Assembly: GCA_905480595.1 (NCBI GenBank) | Contig: CAJQQY010000468.1 | Coordinates: forward strand, 1-36,705 | DNA from: an uncultured Saprospiraceae bacterium | GTDB taxonomy: Bacteria; Bacteroidota; Bacteroidia; Chitinophagales; Saprospiraceae | Length of the DNA stretch: 36,705 nucleotides | Reading direction: 5' to 3' | Shown here: positions 1 through 7,914 of the stretch, one piece after another | Layout: every line of letters starts with the position of its first letter | How positions within the stretch are numbered: position 1 is the stretch's first letter | Translations under genes and position numbers: made by a program | Notes under the pieces: generated by a model | Databases searched by the model: none | Told to the model about the DNA's origin: nothing | What the model saw: the letters and a program-made list of their open reading frames with translations, nothing else

Positions 1-20
1 GGCATTTTTCTAAAGATTGA

Positions 21-998
21 TTATTGGTTACTAATTACAATTTTACCTCGAACCTTTCGATCCATCATTTCCTCCAATGCCTTGGTAGCATCTTGCAAAG
101 AATAGATTTTATGGATGTGCGGTTTTAATTTACCCTCAGCATGCCATTGCATTAATTGCATCGTGTTTTGGATATTTTTGTTTGGAAATTTCATAGCGAA
201 ACTTCCCCAGAAGACCCCTACTATTTGACAACCTTTCAACAAAGGTAGATTCAACGGAATCTTAGGAATATCTCCAGCAGCAAAACCAACCACTAAAAAT
301 CTTCCTTCCCAAGCCATTCCACGAAGTGCAGGTTCAGAGTATTTTCCACCAACTGGATCATAAACAACATCCACTCCTTTTCCTTCTGTCAATTCTTTTA
401 TTTTAGATTTTAAATCTTCCGTTGTATAATTAATCGTTTCGTCAGCGCCGTATTCTTTACACAATGCTAGCTTTTCATCAGTTGAAGCGGCTGCGATTAC
501 TTTTGCCCCCATCAACTTACCTAATTCAACAGCTGCCAATCCTACTCCACCAGAAGCTCCTAAAACCAAAAGTGTTTCACCTTCTTTCAATCGACCACGA
601 TCTTTTAATGCATGATAAGAGGTTCCATAAGCCATCATAAATGAAGCTGCAATTGGAAAGTCCATATTCGGTGGTTTAGGGAAAACCGCTTTTCCATCTA
701 ACACAACTTCCTCAGCAAATCCTCCATGTGCAGCAAAACCAAATACTTCATCCCCTGGCTTTAAATGTTTAATTTTTTCGCCAACTGACTTTACAACCCC
801 AGCAATATCACTTCCTGGAGTAAAAGGCAATTCGGGTTTGAATTGATACAAACCTTGAACAATTAATGTATCTGGAAAATTAACTCCACAGGCTTTAATC
901 TCAACTAATACTTCTTTTTCACCGGGTTGTCGGCTTTCGACATCCTTGTAAATTAACGTAGATGGATGTCCAAATTTCTCACAAACTATTGCTTTCAT
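21..998 (-). CDS. NADPH:quinone oxidoreductase family protein (zinc-independent MDR)
   Basis: 325-residue medium-chain dehydrogenase/reductase of the quinone oxidoreductase (Qor/crotonyl-CoA reductase-like) type. These enzymes transfer hydride from NADPH to quinones or enones in the cytoplasm. A GroES-like N-terminal half (about residues 1-130) is followed by a Rossmann domain with the dinucleotide-binding signature LGASGGVGLAAVELGK near residue 145. No structural-zinc cysteine cluster is visible, as expected for the zinc-free branch. It is the last of three same-strand genes with two other oxidoreductase/CoA-type enzymes. A strong hairpin at 1030-1062 separates it from the preceding gene, so it may have its own promoter in the 70-base gap. 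The substrate cannot be read from sequence; family assignment is confident. Confidence 0.9.
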   Translation of the reverse strand: MKAIVCEKFGHPSTLIYKDVESRQPGEKEVLVEIKACGVNFPDTLIVQGLYQFKPELPFTPGSDIAGVVKSVGEKIKHLKPGDEVFGFAAHGGFAEEVVLDGKAVFPKPPNMDFPIAASFMMAYGTSYHALKDRGRLKEGETLLVLGASGGVGLAAVELGKLMGAKVIAAASTDEKLALCKEYGADETINYTTEDLKSKIKELTEGKGVDVVYDPVGGKYSEPALRGMAWEGRFLVVGFAAGDIPKIPLNLPLLKGCQIVGVFWGSFAMKFPNKNIQNTMQLMQWHAEGKLKPHIHKIYSLQDATKALEEMMDRKVRGKIVISNQ

Positions 999-1029
999 AT
1001 TATTGTAAATATATTGTTACAAAATATAA

Positions 1030-1062
1030 AGTGGTGTTAACCTATATAGGATTAACACCACT
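1030..1062 (-). terminator. palindromic hairpin after the MDR reductase gene
   Basis: Arms AGTGGTGTTAA and TTAACACCACT enclose a centre that is itself palindromic (CCTATATAGG). It begins 7 bases past the stop codon at 1070, and on the minus strand it is followed by TTATATTTTG, a short T-rich tail. This is probably a terminator or 3' stabilising hairpin. The long perfect arms would also suit a cruciform or protein-binding site. Confidence 0.5.
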
Positions 1063-1069
1063 CAATAAA

Positions 1070-2074
1070 TTAATTTTCTAAAACCTTTAATACTAATTTG
1101 CCTTTTTTATCACCAGAAAAAAGTCGCTCAAAAGTACTGTGGAAATTCTCAATTCCCTCATAGATATCTTCTTTACTCTTCAATTTCCCTTGTGCCATCC
1201 ACATGCCCATATTCATGGCAGCTTCTTTATAATTTGCTGCATAATCCATTACCACCATTCCTTGCATAGTTGCTCTATTTACCAAAAGTGATAAATAATT
1301 ACTTGGTCCTTTGATTGCAGTTGTATTGTTATATTGGGAAATCGCTCCACAAATTACAACTCTTGCATGCATTCGAAGTCGGGCTAAAGCTGCATCTAAG
1401 ATCTCACCTCCTACATTATCAAAATATACATCAATTCCTTTTGGACAATGCTCTTTGATACCTGCATGAACGCTTTCATTTTTGTAATCTATCGCTCCAT
1501 CAAATCCTAATTCATCAACCAGGTATTTACATTTTTCTGCTCCACCTGCAATTCCAATAACTCTACATCCTTTGATTTTAGCAATTTGTCCAACTACAGA
1601 TCCAACAGCACCAGCTGCTCCAGAAACTAAAACAACGTCACCTTCTTTAATTTTTCCAACTTCTAAAATTCCAAAATATGCTGTCATTCCTGGCATTCCC
1701 AAGGTTCCAATATAGGTAGGCATTGGAGCTAGATTTGTATCAACTGCATAGTATCCTTTCCCGTCAGTAACAATGTATTGTTGAACTCCGCCCCAACCGG
1801 TCAAAACATCTCCAACTTTGAAAGTTGGGTGGTTATTAGCTTTTACAACTTCACCTATAGAACCAGCTCGCATTACTTCACCAATTTGAACAGGAGGAAT
1901 ATATGACTTCACATCTCGCATCCAACCTCTCATGGCAGGGTCTAATGAGATGTAATGATTTTTAATTAAAACCTCTCCTTCTTTCAATTCTGGAATTGGA
2001 TTATTTTCCAAATTCCAAGTATCTGCATCAGGCATCCCTTCAGGTCGTTTTGATAATTTGAGTTGCTTATTCAT
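1070..2074 (-). CDS. NADP-dependent oxidoreductase (PTGR/CurA-like MDR)
   Basis: 334-residue MDR protein of the leukotriene B4 12-hydroxydehydrogenase/prostaglandin reductase/CurA group, which reduces alpha,beta-unsaturated ketones and aldehydes with NADPH. The N-terminus carries the group's LDPAMRGWM motif (about residues 44-52). The cofactor fold shows VSGAAGAVGSVVGQIAKIKG near 150 followed by GIAGG, and FDNVGGEILDAAL lies near 218. Length is typical. It sits 49 bases after the enoyl-CoA hydratase-like gene and is probably co-transcribed with it. Family firm, substrate unknown. Confidence 0.9.
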   Translation of the reverse strand: MNKQLKLSKRPEGMPDADTWNLENNPIPELKEGEVLIKNHYISLDPAMRGWMRDVKSYIPPVQIGEVMRAGSIGEVVKANNHPTFKVGDVLTGWGGVQQYIVTDGKGYYAVDTNLAPMPTYIGTLGMPGMTAYFGILEVGKIKEGDVVLVSGAAGAVGSVVGQIAKIKGCRVIGIAGGAEKCKYLVDELGFDGAIDYKNESVHAGIKEHCPKGIDVYFDNVGGEILDAALARLRMHARVVICGAISQYNNTTAIKGPSNYLSLLVNRATMQGMVVMDYAANYKEAAMNMGMWMAQGKLKSKEDIYEGIENFHSTFERLFSGDKKGKLVLKVLEN

Positions 2075-2123
2075 AATTGTTTTATTGATATTTTTAAATT
2101 GATTATAAGATCCTAATAGATTT

Positions 2124-2900
2124 TTATTTTACTTTTTTAGCAGCAAGCATCTCTTTAAACATTTGCATTTTCATTCTAACCTCTGGACTCCACCAAACCG
2201 ATAATGCTTCATTTAATTCTTCTTCACTTTGCTCATTTAATTTCTCTAACCATTCGCTTCTCAACTTTGTTTTAGTATTGAGCCAAATATTCCTATCCGC
2301 TTGTAAATAATGTTTCATTCTTTTTTCTGCCTTCGGCAAAACGTCTTCCATTGCAACAACTTCGTCAACTAAATTAGCTTCTAAAGCTTCCTGATTATTT
2401 AATAATTTACCTCCCAAAACATATCGGTACGCCAAACTTTTCCCTAACCAAAATGAATATGCCTCTATTAGGTTTGTTGAAATTTGAACATTTACTGCCA
2501 CTTCATTTAAACCGATCCCATATTTTTCTCCTTCAGCCATTACTCGGTAATCGGCAGCAATTGCAATTACAGTTCCTCCCGCAGGAGAATGACCTGTGAT
2601 CGCGCAAATAAAAGGTTTAGAAAATCTAGCTAATTCAATATACATTGAACCAAAAGCAATAAAAAAATCGCGTATTTTTGCTTCATCATAATCATACAAT
2701 TCTATTAAATCTAGCCCCGCAGAGAATACTCCAGTTCGTCCATTCAAGATTACTCCATTTACTGAGTCATCTTCTTGCATCACTTTAAAAGTACTTCTAA
2801 TTTCATTCACCATTTGGAAGTTAATCGCATTTACTTTTGGACGATTCATGGTGATAACTACGTAGTCGTTTTTCTTTTCTATATCTAAATAATCCATCAT
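2124..2900 (-). CDS. enoyl-CoA hydratase/isomerase family protein
   Basis: 258-residue crotonase-fold protein. The oxyanion-hole segments are present: FSAGLDLIELYDYD near 60-73 and ITGHSPAGGTVIAIAADYRVM near 101-121. The second shows ProAlaGlyGly where hydratases usually have AlaXGlyGly, and the paired catalytic glutamates of true hydratases are not obvious. That makes an enoyl-CoA delta-isomerase (ECI-like) role as likely as hydration. First gene of the minus-strand set with two NADPH-dependent enone reductases; a shared role in acyl-CoA or enone metabolism is inference. Confidence 0.85.
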   Translation of the reverse strand: MMDYLDIEKKNDYVVITMNRPKVNAINFQMVNEIRSTFKVMQEDDSVNGVILNGRTGVFSAGLDLIELYDYDEAKIRDFFIAFGSMYIELARFSKPFICAITGHSPAGGTVIAIAADYRVMAEGEKYGIGLNEVAVNVQISTNLIEAYSFWLGKSLAYRYVLGGKLLNNQEALEANLVDEVVAMEDVLPKAEKRMKHYLQADRNIWLNTKTKLRSEWLEKLNEQSEEELNEALSVWWSPEVRMKMQMFKEMLAAKKVK

Positions 2901-2913
2901 TTTTATTTTGGCT

Positions 2914-2921
2914 TAAATGTA
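2914..2921 (-). promoter_or_regulatory. possible -7 box for the enoyl-CoA hydratase gene
   Basis: On the minus strand the sequence reads TACATTTA, 7 of 8 to the Bacteroidota TAnnTTTG consensus, 13 bases upstream of the start codon. No clear -33 TTG is seen at the right distance. Confidence 0.25.
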
Positions 2922-3049
2922 GCTAATAAAATGAGTGGCATGGTATAACGAGTTTAATATTCCTTTAAAGGTATTGTATTCTAAACTAGTTACACCGATT
3001 TACTTTTTCTTAAATTAACAGTTACATCAAAAAAAACTATATTGGCAAT

Positions 3050-3643
3050 ATGATATTTAAATACCTAGAAAAAGGAATATCGATAGAAGATGATGACTTC
3101 GATGAGATTTATCCAAACGAGATTCGGCCGATGGCTTTTACTCATTTCACGCCTGTAGAGATGGCGATTAAAGCTGCGAAATATCTTGTTCAAAAACCAG
3201 GGACAAAAGTTTTAGACATTGGTTCTGGAGCTGGGAAATTTTGTATGATTGGATCAGTTTGTACAAATGGTCATTTTACTGGTGTGGAACAAAGAGATAA
3301 CTTGCATGAGTTAGGAATTGAGATCTACAAAAAACATAAGTTGAAAAATATCACTTTTATTAATTCGAATATCAATCAAATAGACTTTAGTAGTTTCGAT
3401 GCTTTCTATTTTTTCAATCCTTTTTATGAAAATATTATTCAGTTTGATAAAATTGATGATACTGTTGAAGTAGAGACAGATTTATATGATGAGTATTCTA
3501 ATTATGTCAAAAACCAATTAGATAAAATGCCGTCAGGAACTCGATTGGTTACATTTTTTAGTGCTTATGATGAAGTGCCTAAAAGTTATAAATTGGTTTC
3601 GACAGTTGATCGACAAAAAATTTCTATGTGGGAAAAATCCTAG
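3050..3643 (+). CDS. class I SAM-dependent methyltransferase
   Basis: 197-residue Rossmann-fold methyltransferase. Motif I is VLDIGSGAGKF (about residues 55-65), the acidic end of strand 2 is GVEQRD (about 79-84), and the strand-4 segment FDAFYFFNPF (about 116-125) carries an Asn-Pro-Phe in the motif IV position. Asn-Pro-Phe/Tyr is often found in enzymes methylating amino groups of nucleobases or proteins, but the substrate is not readable here. It stands alone, divergent from the enoyl-CoA hydratase gene, with about 150 bases for two promoters. Confidence 0.8.
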   Translation: MIFKYLEKGISIEDDDFDEIYPNEIRPMAFTHFTPVEMAIKAAKYLVQKPGTKVLDIGSGAGKFCMIGSVCTNGHFTGVEQRDNLHELGIEIYKKHKLKNITFINSNINQIDFSSFDAFYFFNPFYENIIQFDKIDDTVEVETDLYDEYSNYVKNQLDKMPSGTRLVTFFSAYDEVPKSYKLVSTVDRQKISMWEKS

Positions 3644-3799
3644 TACGACTGTTCTCCGAGTCATAAACCAATAGCCGTGCATAAGTAATAACTAAAATTA
3701 TTATTTTCCTAATTGGAAAAATTTTCTTTGAAAAAAGCATACTCATACTGACTCCCATTCAAAGAAATTAACTTTCATCACAGATCAATTCCTTTATAA

Positions 3800-4591
3800 C
3801 TATTTTTGAGAAGTTTCCAGAATCAATTCTTTTTCCCAAGCTACAATCAATTTTAAAACATAATAAAGACTAATTGCACCAATTAAATGTTTAATGGTAT
3901 GTCCGCTCCAAAAACCTAGTAAATCAAAAATAGCATCATCAAAAAGCTCTGCTAATTTGGCTACAATATACCATCCTAGAATAAAATAAGTATATCGAAC
4001 ATAATTAGTTCTCTTGGGAAATAACCAAAGTATAAATGGGGCAATTACCATTGGAAAAAACTGAACAAAAATATAAAATCGTAAATCACCTGCTCCAATT
4101 GATTCAGTATATTGCCAATAAAAAACACTAAACACTCCTAAAGGAACTAAAACATAAAATGCGATTTGTCCTTCCCTTTTTCCAATGAAGTCATAAATCA
4201 AAAGTGCAAAAATAGGCATGAACATAAAAGTCATGGGCAATCGATCCCAAACAAGTGTATTATTATCAGGTGCCCAATGATAATAAGCAGAACCAAAACA
4301 AGCTATAAAAATTCCAAGACATAAAACCAAAGGTAGAATTTTTGAAACTACTTCTGGCCGCAAATTCCAATTTCTAAAACTAATCCAAGTACCGTAAGCT
4401 CCTATAAAAAACAAAGGCAAATTACTCATGACATTCCAAAAATTAGGAATTCCAAAAATCATTCTTTGATCTCCAAACTCATGATATTCTATATCTTGTG
4501 CTACTGGATTTATAAATAACAATACTCCTACAAAAATAAAAAAAACTAGAAAGATAATTTGGTATCGATAATTTTGAAAATGGTTAGACAT
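3800..4591 (-). CDS. ceramidase-like (CREST superfamily) membrane hydrolase
   Basis: Seven-helix integral membrane protein resembling alkaline ceramidases. The superfamily's catalytic residues are visible: Ser and His in CFGSAYYHWAPDN, Asp in LVWDRLPM, and the C-terminal His pair in HTIKHL. In this family these residues coordinate zinc and cleave amide bonds of sphingolipids; many Bacteroidota make sphingolipids, so that substrate is plausible. I chose the start at 4591 (MSNHFQNYRYQ), which directly precedes the first membrane helix. The reading frame is open to an ATG at 4690, which would add 33 atypical residues. It faces the AI-2E transporter gene. Confidence 0.75.
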   Translation of the reverse strand: MSNHFQNYRYQIIFLVFFIFVGVLLFINPVAQDIEYHEFGDQRMIFGIPNFWNVMSNLPLFFIGAYGTWISFRNWNLRPEVVSKILPLVLCLGIFIACFGSAYYHWAPDNNTLVWDRLPMTFMFMPIFALLIYDFIGKREGQIAFYVLVPLGVFSVFYWQYTESIGAGDLRFYIFVQFFPMVIAPFILWLFPKRTNYVRYTYFILGWYIVAKLAELFDDAIFDLLGFWSGHTIKHLIGAISLYYVLKLIVAWEKELILETSQK

Positions 4592-4740
4592 TGATTTTAG
4601 GTTTTTATTCTCTATAAAAGTAATCAAAAAGTGAGTAGTTTTATTAAAAGTATCGTTTACAAAATTTGAAATAATAAGCCTAAACTCCAATCATTTTCTT
4701 AGATTAGTACCTTAGAAAATAATGCTTTCAAAAAAACATC

Positions 4741-5772
4741 ATGAAGACACAAAACATTGCTTACCTTTTAGTTAGTTGTATTTCTTTAGTATTCATTTTG
4801 ATTTCCGGACAAGCGATTCTTGTTCCTTTTATTTTAGGATTACTCCTATGGTTTATTGGAAAAGCATTAGAAACCAATCTTGACAAAATTAGTCTCATCA
4901 AAAATAAATTTCCGAATTGGTTAAAACATATTCTGTCATTTGGAATTATCTTAATAGTGCTAATTTTCATCACAGACATTCTCACCTCCAACATTAATTC
5001 TCTTGCTCAATCTTTTGAAAAATATGAACCAAACTTTGATGCTTTAATTTCTCAAATCGATGGGTGGCTTGGAGTAGATACTAAAACTGCTCTCAAAAAT
5101 TATTCTGGAAATCTAGATTTTGGGAACATTCTACAATTGCTGTTTTCCTCCATTTCAGATATAATTAGTAATGGTTTTATGATTTTGTTGTATGCCGTAT
5201 TTATATTGTTAGAAGATGCTAGTTTTAAACCAAAACTTAAATCAATTTTTGTCGGTAAAGAAAACGAGGAAAAGGTAGATGGTATTTTAGAAAAGATAAG
5301 CACTTCTATTTCTAGTTATTTCGGATTAAAAACTTTGCTGAGCTTAATCACCGGAACCTTGAGTTATATTGCTTTGCGGATTATTGGAGTTGATGCACCA
5401 GAATTTTGGGCGTTTTTAATTTTCATCCTAAATTTCATTCCAACCATCGGATCACTCATTGCCACAATTTTCCCAGCAATATTTTGTCTATTCCAATTTG
5501 GCATCTTAACCCCTAGCCTATTAGTTTTAGGAATAGTGGGTACTATTCAAGTTGTCGTCGGTAATTTTTTAGAACCAAAAATAATGGGAAGTTCCATGAA
5601 TATCAGTCCATTGGTGACGATATTATCATTATCAATTTGGGGAGCAATATGGGGAATAATAGGAATGATCTTAAGTGTGCCGATAACGGTGGTAACGATT
5701 ATTATTTTTTCTCAATTTGAAAAAACTAAACCTGTGGCGATCATGCTTTCGGAGAAAGGAGAGATCGGTTGA
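4741..5772 (+). CDS. AI-2E family transporter (TqsA/PerM type)
   Basis: 343-residue polytopic membrane protein with the AI-2E exporter-like layout. Two or three N-terminal helices are followed by a soluble helical segment (about 85-140), then a C-terminal set of helices with PEFWAFLIFILNFIPTIGS near 225 and the conserved GNFLEPKIMGSSMNISPLVTI segment near 280. Members have been linked to autoinducer-2 export or Na+/H+ exchange, so the substrate should be left open. Length is normal. A perfect palindrome lies 8 bases past its stop codon, between it and convergent tpiA. Confidence 0.88.
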   Translation: MKTQNIAYLLVSCISLVFILISGQAILVPFILGLLLWFIGKALETNLDKISLIKNKFPNWLKHILSFGIILIVLIFITDILTSNINSLAQSFEKYEPNFDALISQIDGWLGVDTKTALKNYSGNLDFGNILQLLFSSISDIISNGFMILLYAVFILLEDASFKPKLKSIFVGKENEEKVDGILEKISTSISSYFGLKTLLSLITGTLSYIALRIIGVDAPEFWAFLIFILNFIPTIGSLIATIFPAIFCLFQFGILTPSLLVLGIVGTIQVVVGNFLEPKIMGSSMNISPLVTILSLSIWGAIWGIIGMILSVPITVVTIIIFSQFEKTKPVAIMLSEKGEIG

Positions 5773-5779
5773 TTGGATC

Positions 5780-5807
5780 GTAGAGACAAGGCATGCCTTG
5801 TCTCTAC
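5780..5807. repeat. REP-like perfect palindrome, copy A
   Basis: A 28-base perfect palindrome centred on GCATGC with arms GTAGAGACAAGGCA and TGCCTTGTCTCTAC. It fills the 43-base gap between the convergent AI-2E transporter gene and tpiA. A copy differing at one of 24 core positions lies at 19844-19869. It may act as a bidirectional terminator or transcript stabiliser, and it has the form of a dispersed REP-type repeat. Confidence 0.7.
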
Positions 5808-5815
5808 AGTCTAAA

Positions 5816-6574
5816 TTATCTTCTCGCTTTGATAATTTGAGAAAAATCAGTAGACTTCAAAGAAGCTCCACCAACTAATCCACCATCCACATCAGGCTGA
5901 GAGAAAATCTCTTTTGCATTCGCAGGCTTTACACTTCCTCCGTAAAGGATTGTCGTTCCATCTGCAATCTTTTCTCCATATTTTCTAGCAATCATTTTTC
6001 TAATTTTATCATGCATTTCCTGCGCTTGTTCTGGTGAAGCAGTTACTCCTGTACCGATCGCCCAAATTGGTTCATATGCTACCACCACTTTTGCAAAGTC
6101 TTTTTTAGACAAATGAAATAATCCTTCTCTTAATTGCTTTGATACATGACGAGCGTGATTTCCTGCTTTTCTTACACTTAATGGTTCTCCACAACAAAAA
6201 ATAGGAAGTAAACCACTTTTTAAAACGGTATTCGTCTTTTTAGCTAACAAAGCGTTTCCTTCTTTAAAGTATTGTCGTCGTTCGCTATGACCAAGGATCA
6301 CATATTTTACGCCAACTGATTTCAACATTCCAACGGAAATTTCTCCTGTAAATGCTCCGCTTAATTCATTAGAACAATTTTGCGCTGCTACTTCAATTCC
6401 TTTCGCATCTTTTGTGATAGCTGCAATAGATTGTAAGTGAGTAAATGGCGCCGCCATTATCACTAATGGATCATTATCTTTTGATTTTTTCACAATGGAA
6501 TTAGCAAGTTTCTCTCCTTCTTTGAGAGTTGTATTCATTTTCCAATTTCCAGCTACGATGAGTTGTCTTGACAT
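5816..6574 (-). CDS. tpiA: triosephosphate isomerase
   Basis: 252 residues, the standard length, interconverting dihydroxyacetone phosphate and glyceraldehyde 3-phosphate in glycolysis and gluconeogenesis. All catalytic landmarks are present: Asn and Lys in AGNWKMNT (about 8-15), the catalytic His in ILGHSERR (about 94-101), the catalytic Glu in VAYEPIWAIGTG (about 166-177, followed by loop 6), and phosphate-binding YGGSVKP near 212 and GLVGGASL near 233. A degenerate copy of its first codons lies 1.1 kb upstream at 7651-7706. Confidence 0.98.
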   Translation of the reverse strand: MSRQLIVAGNWKMNTTLKEGEKLANSIVKKSKDNDPLVIMAAPFTHLQSIAAITKDAKGIEVAAQNCSNELSGAFTGEISVGMLKSVGVKYVILGHSERRQYFKEGNALLAKKTNTVLKSGLLPIFCCGEPLSVRKAGNHARHVSKQLREGLFHLSKKDFAKVVVAYEPIWAIGTGVTASPEQAQEMHDKIRKMIARKYGEKIADGTTILYGGSVKPANAKEIFSQPDVDGGLVGGASLKSTDFSQIIKARR

Positions 6575-6605
6575 GATTTGATTTTTGATTTTAAAAATAG
6601 AAGTG

Positions 6606-6613
6606 CAAATGTA
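6606..6613 (-). promoter_or_regulatory. probable -7 promoter box of tpiA
   Basis: The minus strand reads TACATTTG, an exact match to the Bacteroidota TAnnTTTG -7 consensus, 31 bases upstream of the tpiA start codon. No convincing -33 TTG is present. The box lies outside the segment that is repeated at 7651-7706. Confidence 0.45.
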
Positions 6614-6656
6614 AAAATATTTTAAAAGAAAATAGAAGGGTATTTTTTTGCTTTAT

Positions 6657-6836
6657 TTAATACCTCAATAAACTTCTATAAGTTGAAATAATTTTAAATC
6701 CTGTTGTTCCTCCCTGAATTGTAAAAGTATAATTTTTGATGCTAGAAAATACAAACCCCGAAGGTGAAATTATAAGCAGTTTACCGTTAGATCAACCAAA
6801 AGCACCTATTTTAACCGTTGGATAAATGATCCTTGA
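6657..6836 (-). pseudogene. decayed C-terminal gene fragment, family unknown
   Basis: On the minus strand this intergenic stretch reads as protein-like sequence with one internal TGA (6794-6792). The 44 codons after the stop include KLLIISPSGF and YTFTIQGGTTGFKI and end RSLLRY before TAA. The 14 codons before it read SRIIYPTVKIGAFG. There is no start codon or usable length, so this looks like the eroded tail of a lost gene. It could be chance, since AT-rich DNA gives short open frames, but the Gly/Thr/Ser-rich amphipathic composition argues for coding origin. Confidence 0.3.
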
Positions 6837-6963
6837 CTATCAATTCTCTACACTACATATTGTAAATAATTAACCTATTTAAAATGAAAATAATTATTAC
6901 TGTTCAAAAAAGTGCATGTCCTTAACCCTATTCTAAAAGCACTTATTTTTTACCCAAAAATTA

Positions 6964-7461
6964 ATGAAAATGAAAAACCTATTTGTATTAATCATGATTA
7001 GTCTTATCTCTCTTTTTAGTTGCCAAAAAGACGAAATTACCTTAACTCCTAACTTGCAAGAAGACGAAAAAAATGTTTTCCAAAACAAACATGATTTGAC
7101 CGATGTAATTTTAACTACTCCCCTTACAACCGCTAAAATAAATCCGGTTATTCTAGTTTCGGATCATAATTGTAAGTTAAATCTAAACGCTGCGGTAGAA
7201 CCTGCGAACAATCTTTATTCCTACTCATGGAAGTGGAGCTTAAATAAATCATTTTCGGATGATGATCCAGGGCAAGAATTAGGTCAAGGATATGGAGGGT
7301 CATATGTTTCTACAGAGCAACCAATCCAATCACCATGTAAAACATATTTTATTCAATTAACAGTTGGTTTAAATGGTGTTGAAATGGTGAAACAAGTTAT
7401 CCAAAAAAAGGGAGATATATGTACGGATAATTTTCAAGATTGTGATGATAAAAACAATTAG
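6964..7461 (+). CDS. small lipoprotein with a PKD-like region, function unknown
   Basis: 165 residues. The N-terminus MKMKNLFVLIMISLISLFSC is a signal peptide ending in a lipobox with the lipidated Cys near position 20, so the product is exported and anchored. Residues 50-150 contain an Ig/PKD-like pattern: NCKLNLNAAV, YSYSWKWSLN, then CKTYFIQLTVGLNG. Four further cysteines could pair. I do not recognise a family beyond that. It sits alone inside the stretch bounded by tpiA and its relic, and a strong terminator follows at 7596. A surface or outer-membrane location is inference. Confidence 0.7.
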   Translation: MKMKNLFVLIMISLISLFSCQKDEITLTPNLQEDEKNVFQNKHDLTDVILTTPLTTAKINPVILVSDHNCKLNLNAAVEPANNLYSYSWKWSLNKSFSDDDPGQELGQGYGGSYVSTEQPIQSPCKTYFIQLTVGLNGVEMVKQVIQKKGDICTDNFQDCDDKNN

Positions 7462-7595
7462 GAATAGTCCTATTGCCCCTAATCAATCCAAATAAAAAGT
7501 AAAGTTTAAAATGGAATATTGAAAGCAAAAATGAAAGCATTTCTTTTTACTGATTAAGTTGCTCTATTAAAAAGAACATTTAATTTTAAAACTTC

Positions 7596-7633
7596 AAAAA
7601 AAAGCATCTATAAAATTTATAGATGCTTTTTTT
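7596..7633 (+). terminator. intrinsic terminator after the lipoprotein gene
   Basis: Perfect arms AAGCATCTATAAA and TTTATAGATGCTT, flanked by an A run on one side and TTTTTTTTATT on the other. It would work in both directions and ends the lipoprotein transcript. Confidence 0.85.
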
Positions 7634-7650
7634 TATTGAAAATAACTAGG

Positions 7651-7706
7651 ATTCTTTTTTCAATCTCCAGCTTCAATATGTTGTCTTGACCAGAATTGAT
7701 TTTTGA
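7651..7706 (-). pseudogene. degenerate copy of the tpiA 5' end
   Basis: Aligns without gaps to 6533-6588, the tpiA leader plus the first codons, at 46 of 56 positions by my count. Shared exact blocks include GTTGTCTTGAC and TTGATTTTTGA. In the tpiA frame it reads (TGG)-SRQHIEAGD-stop-KK against MSRQLIVAGNWKM, so the start codon is lost and the Trp codon has become TGA. Same orientation as tpiA, offset 1118 bases. Confidence 0.7.
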
Positions 7707-7914
7707 AAAGAAAATTTCAAATATCAGACACTAGTGATATTTAATGATTTAATTTTGTCAAGGAAAATAGAAATATTAATTTTAGATCTTACGATACTTT
7801 CTAAAATGAAGTAAAACACCTTACCAAGATAAATTTTAAATACTTCTCAATACGCGTAAATAAAAAAACTACAGCAATATTACCAATAAAGGATTTACTC
7901 AAAAAGAATGAAAA

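Larger units (their letters stand above)
7462..7914. other. intergenic stretch with terminator and tpiA relic
   Basis: 452 bases without an intact gene. It contains the terminator at 7596-7633, the degenerate tpiA 5' copy at 7651-7706, and a short inverted repeat (ATATCA/TGATAT, 7721-7740). The remainder is AT-rich and presumably carries the promoter of the EAD11-TPR gene, but I see no convincing -33/-7 pair. Confidence 0.6.

Noticed and set aside
3704-3720. TTTTCC/GGAAAA hairpin after the methyltransferase gene
   Set aside because: Six AT-rich pairs, too weak to call a terminator.
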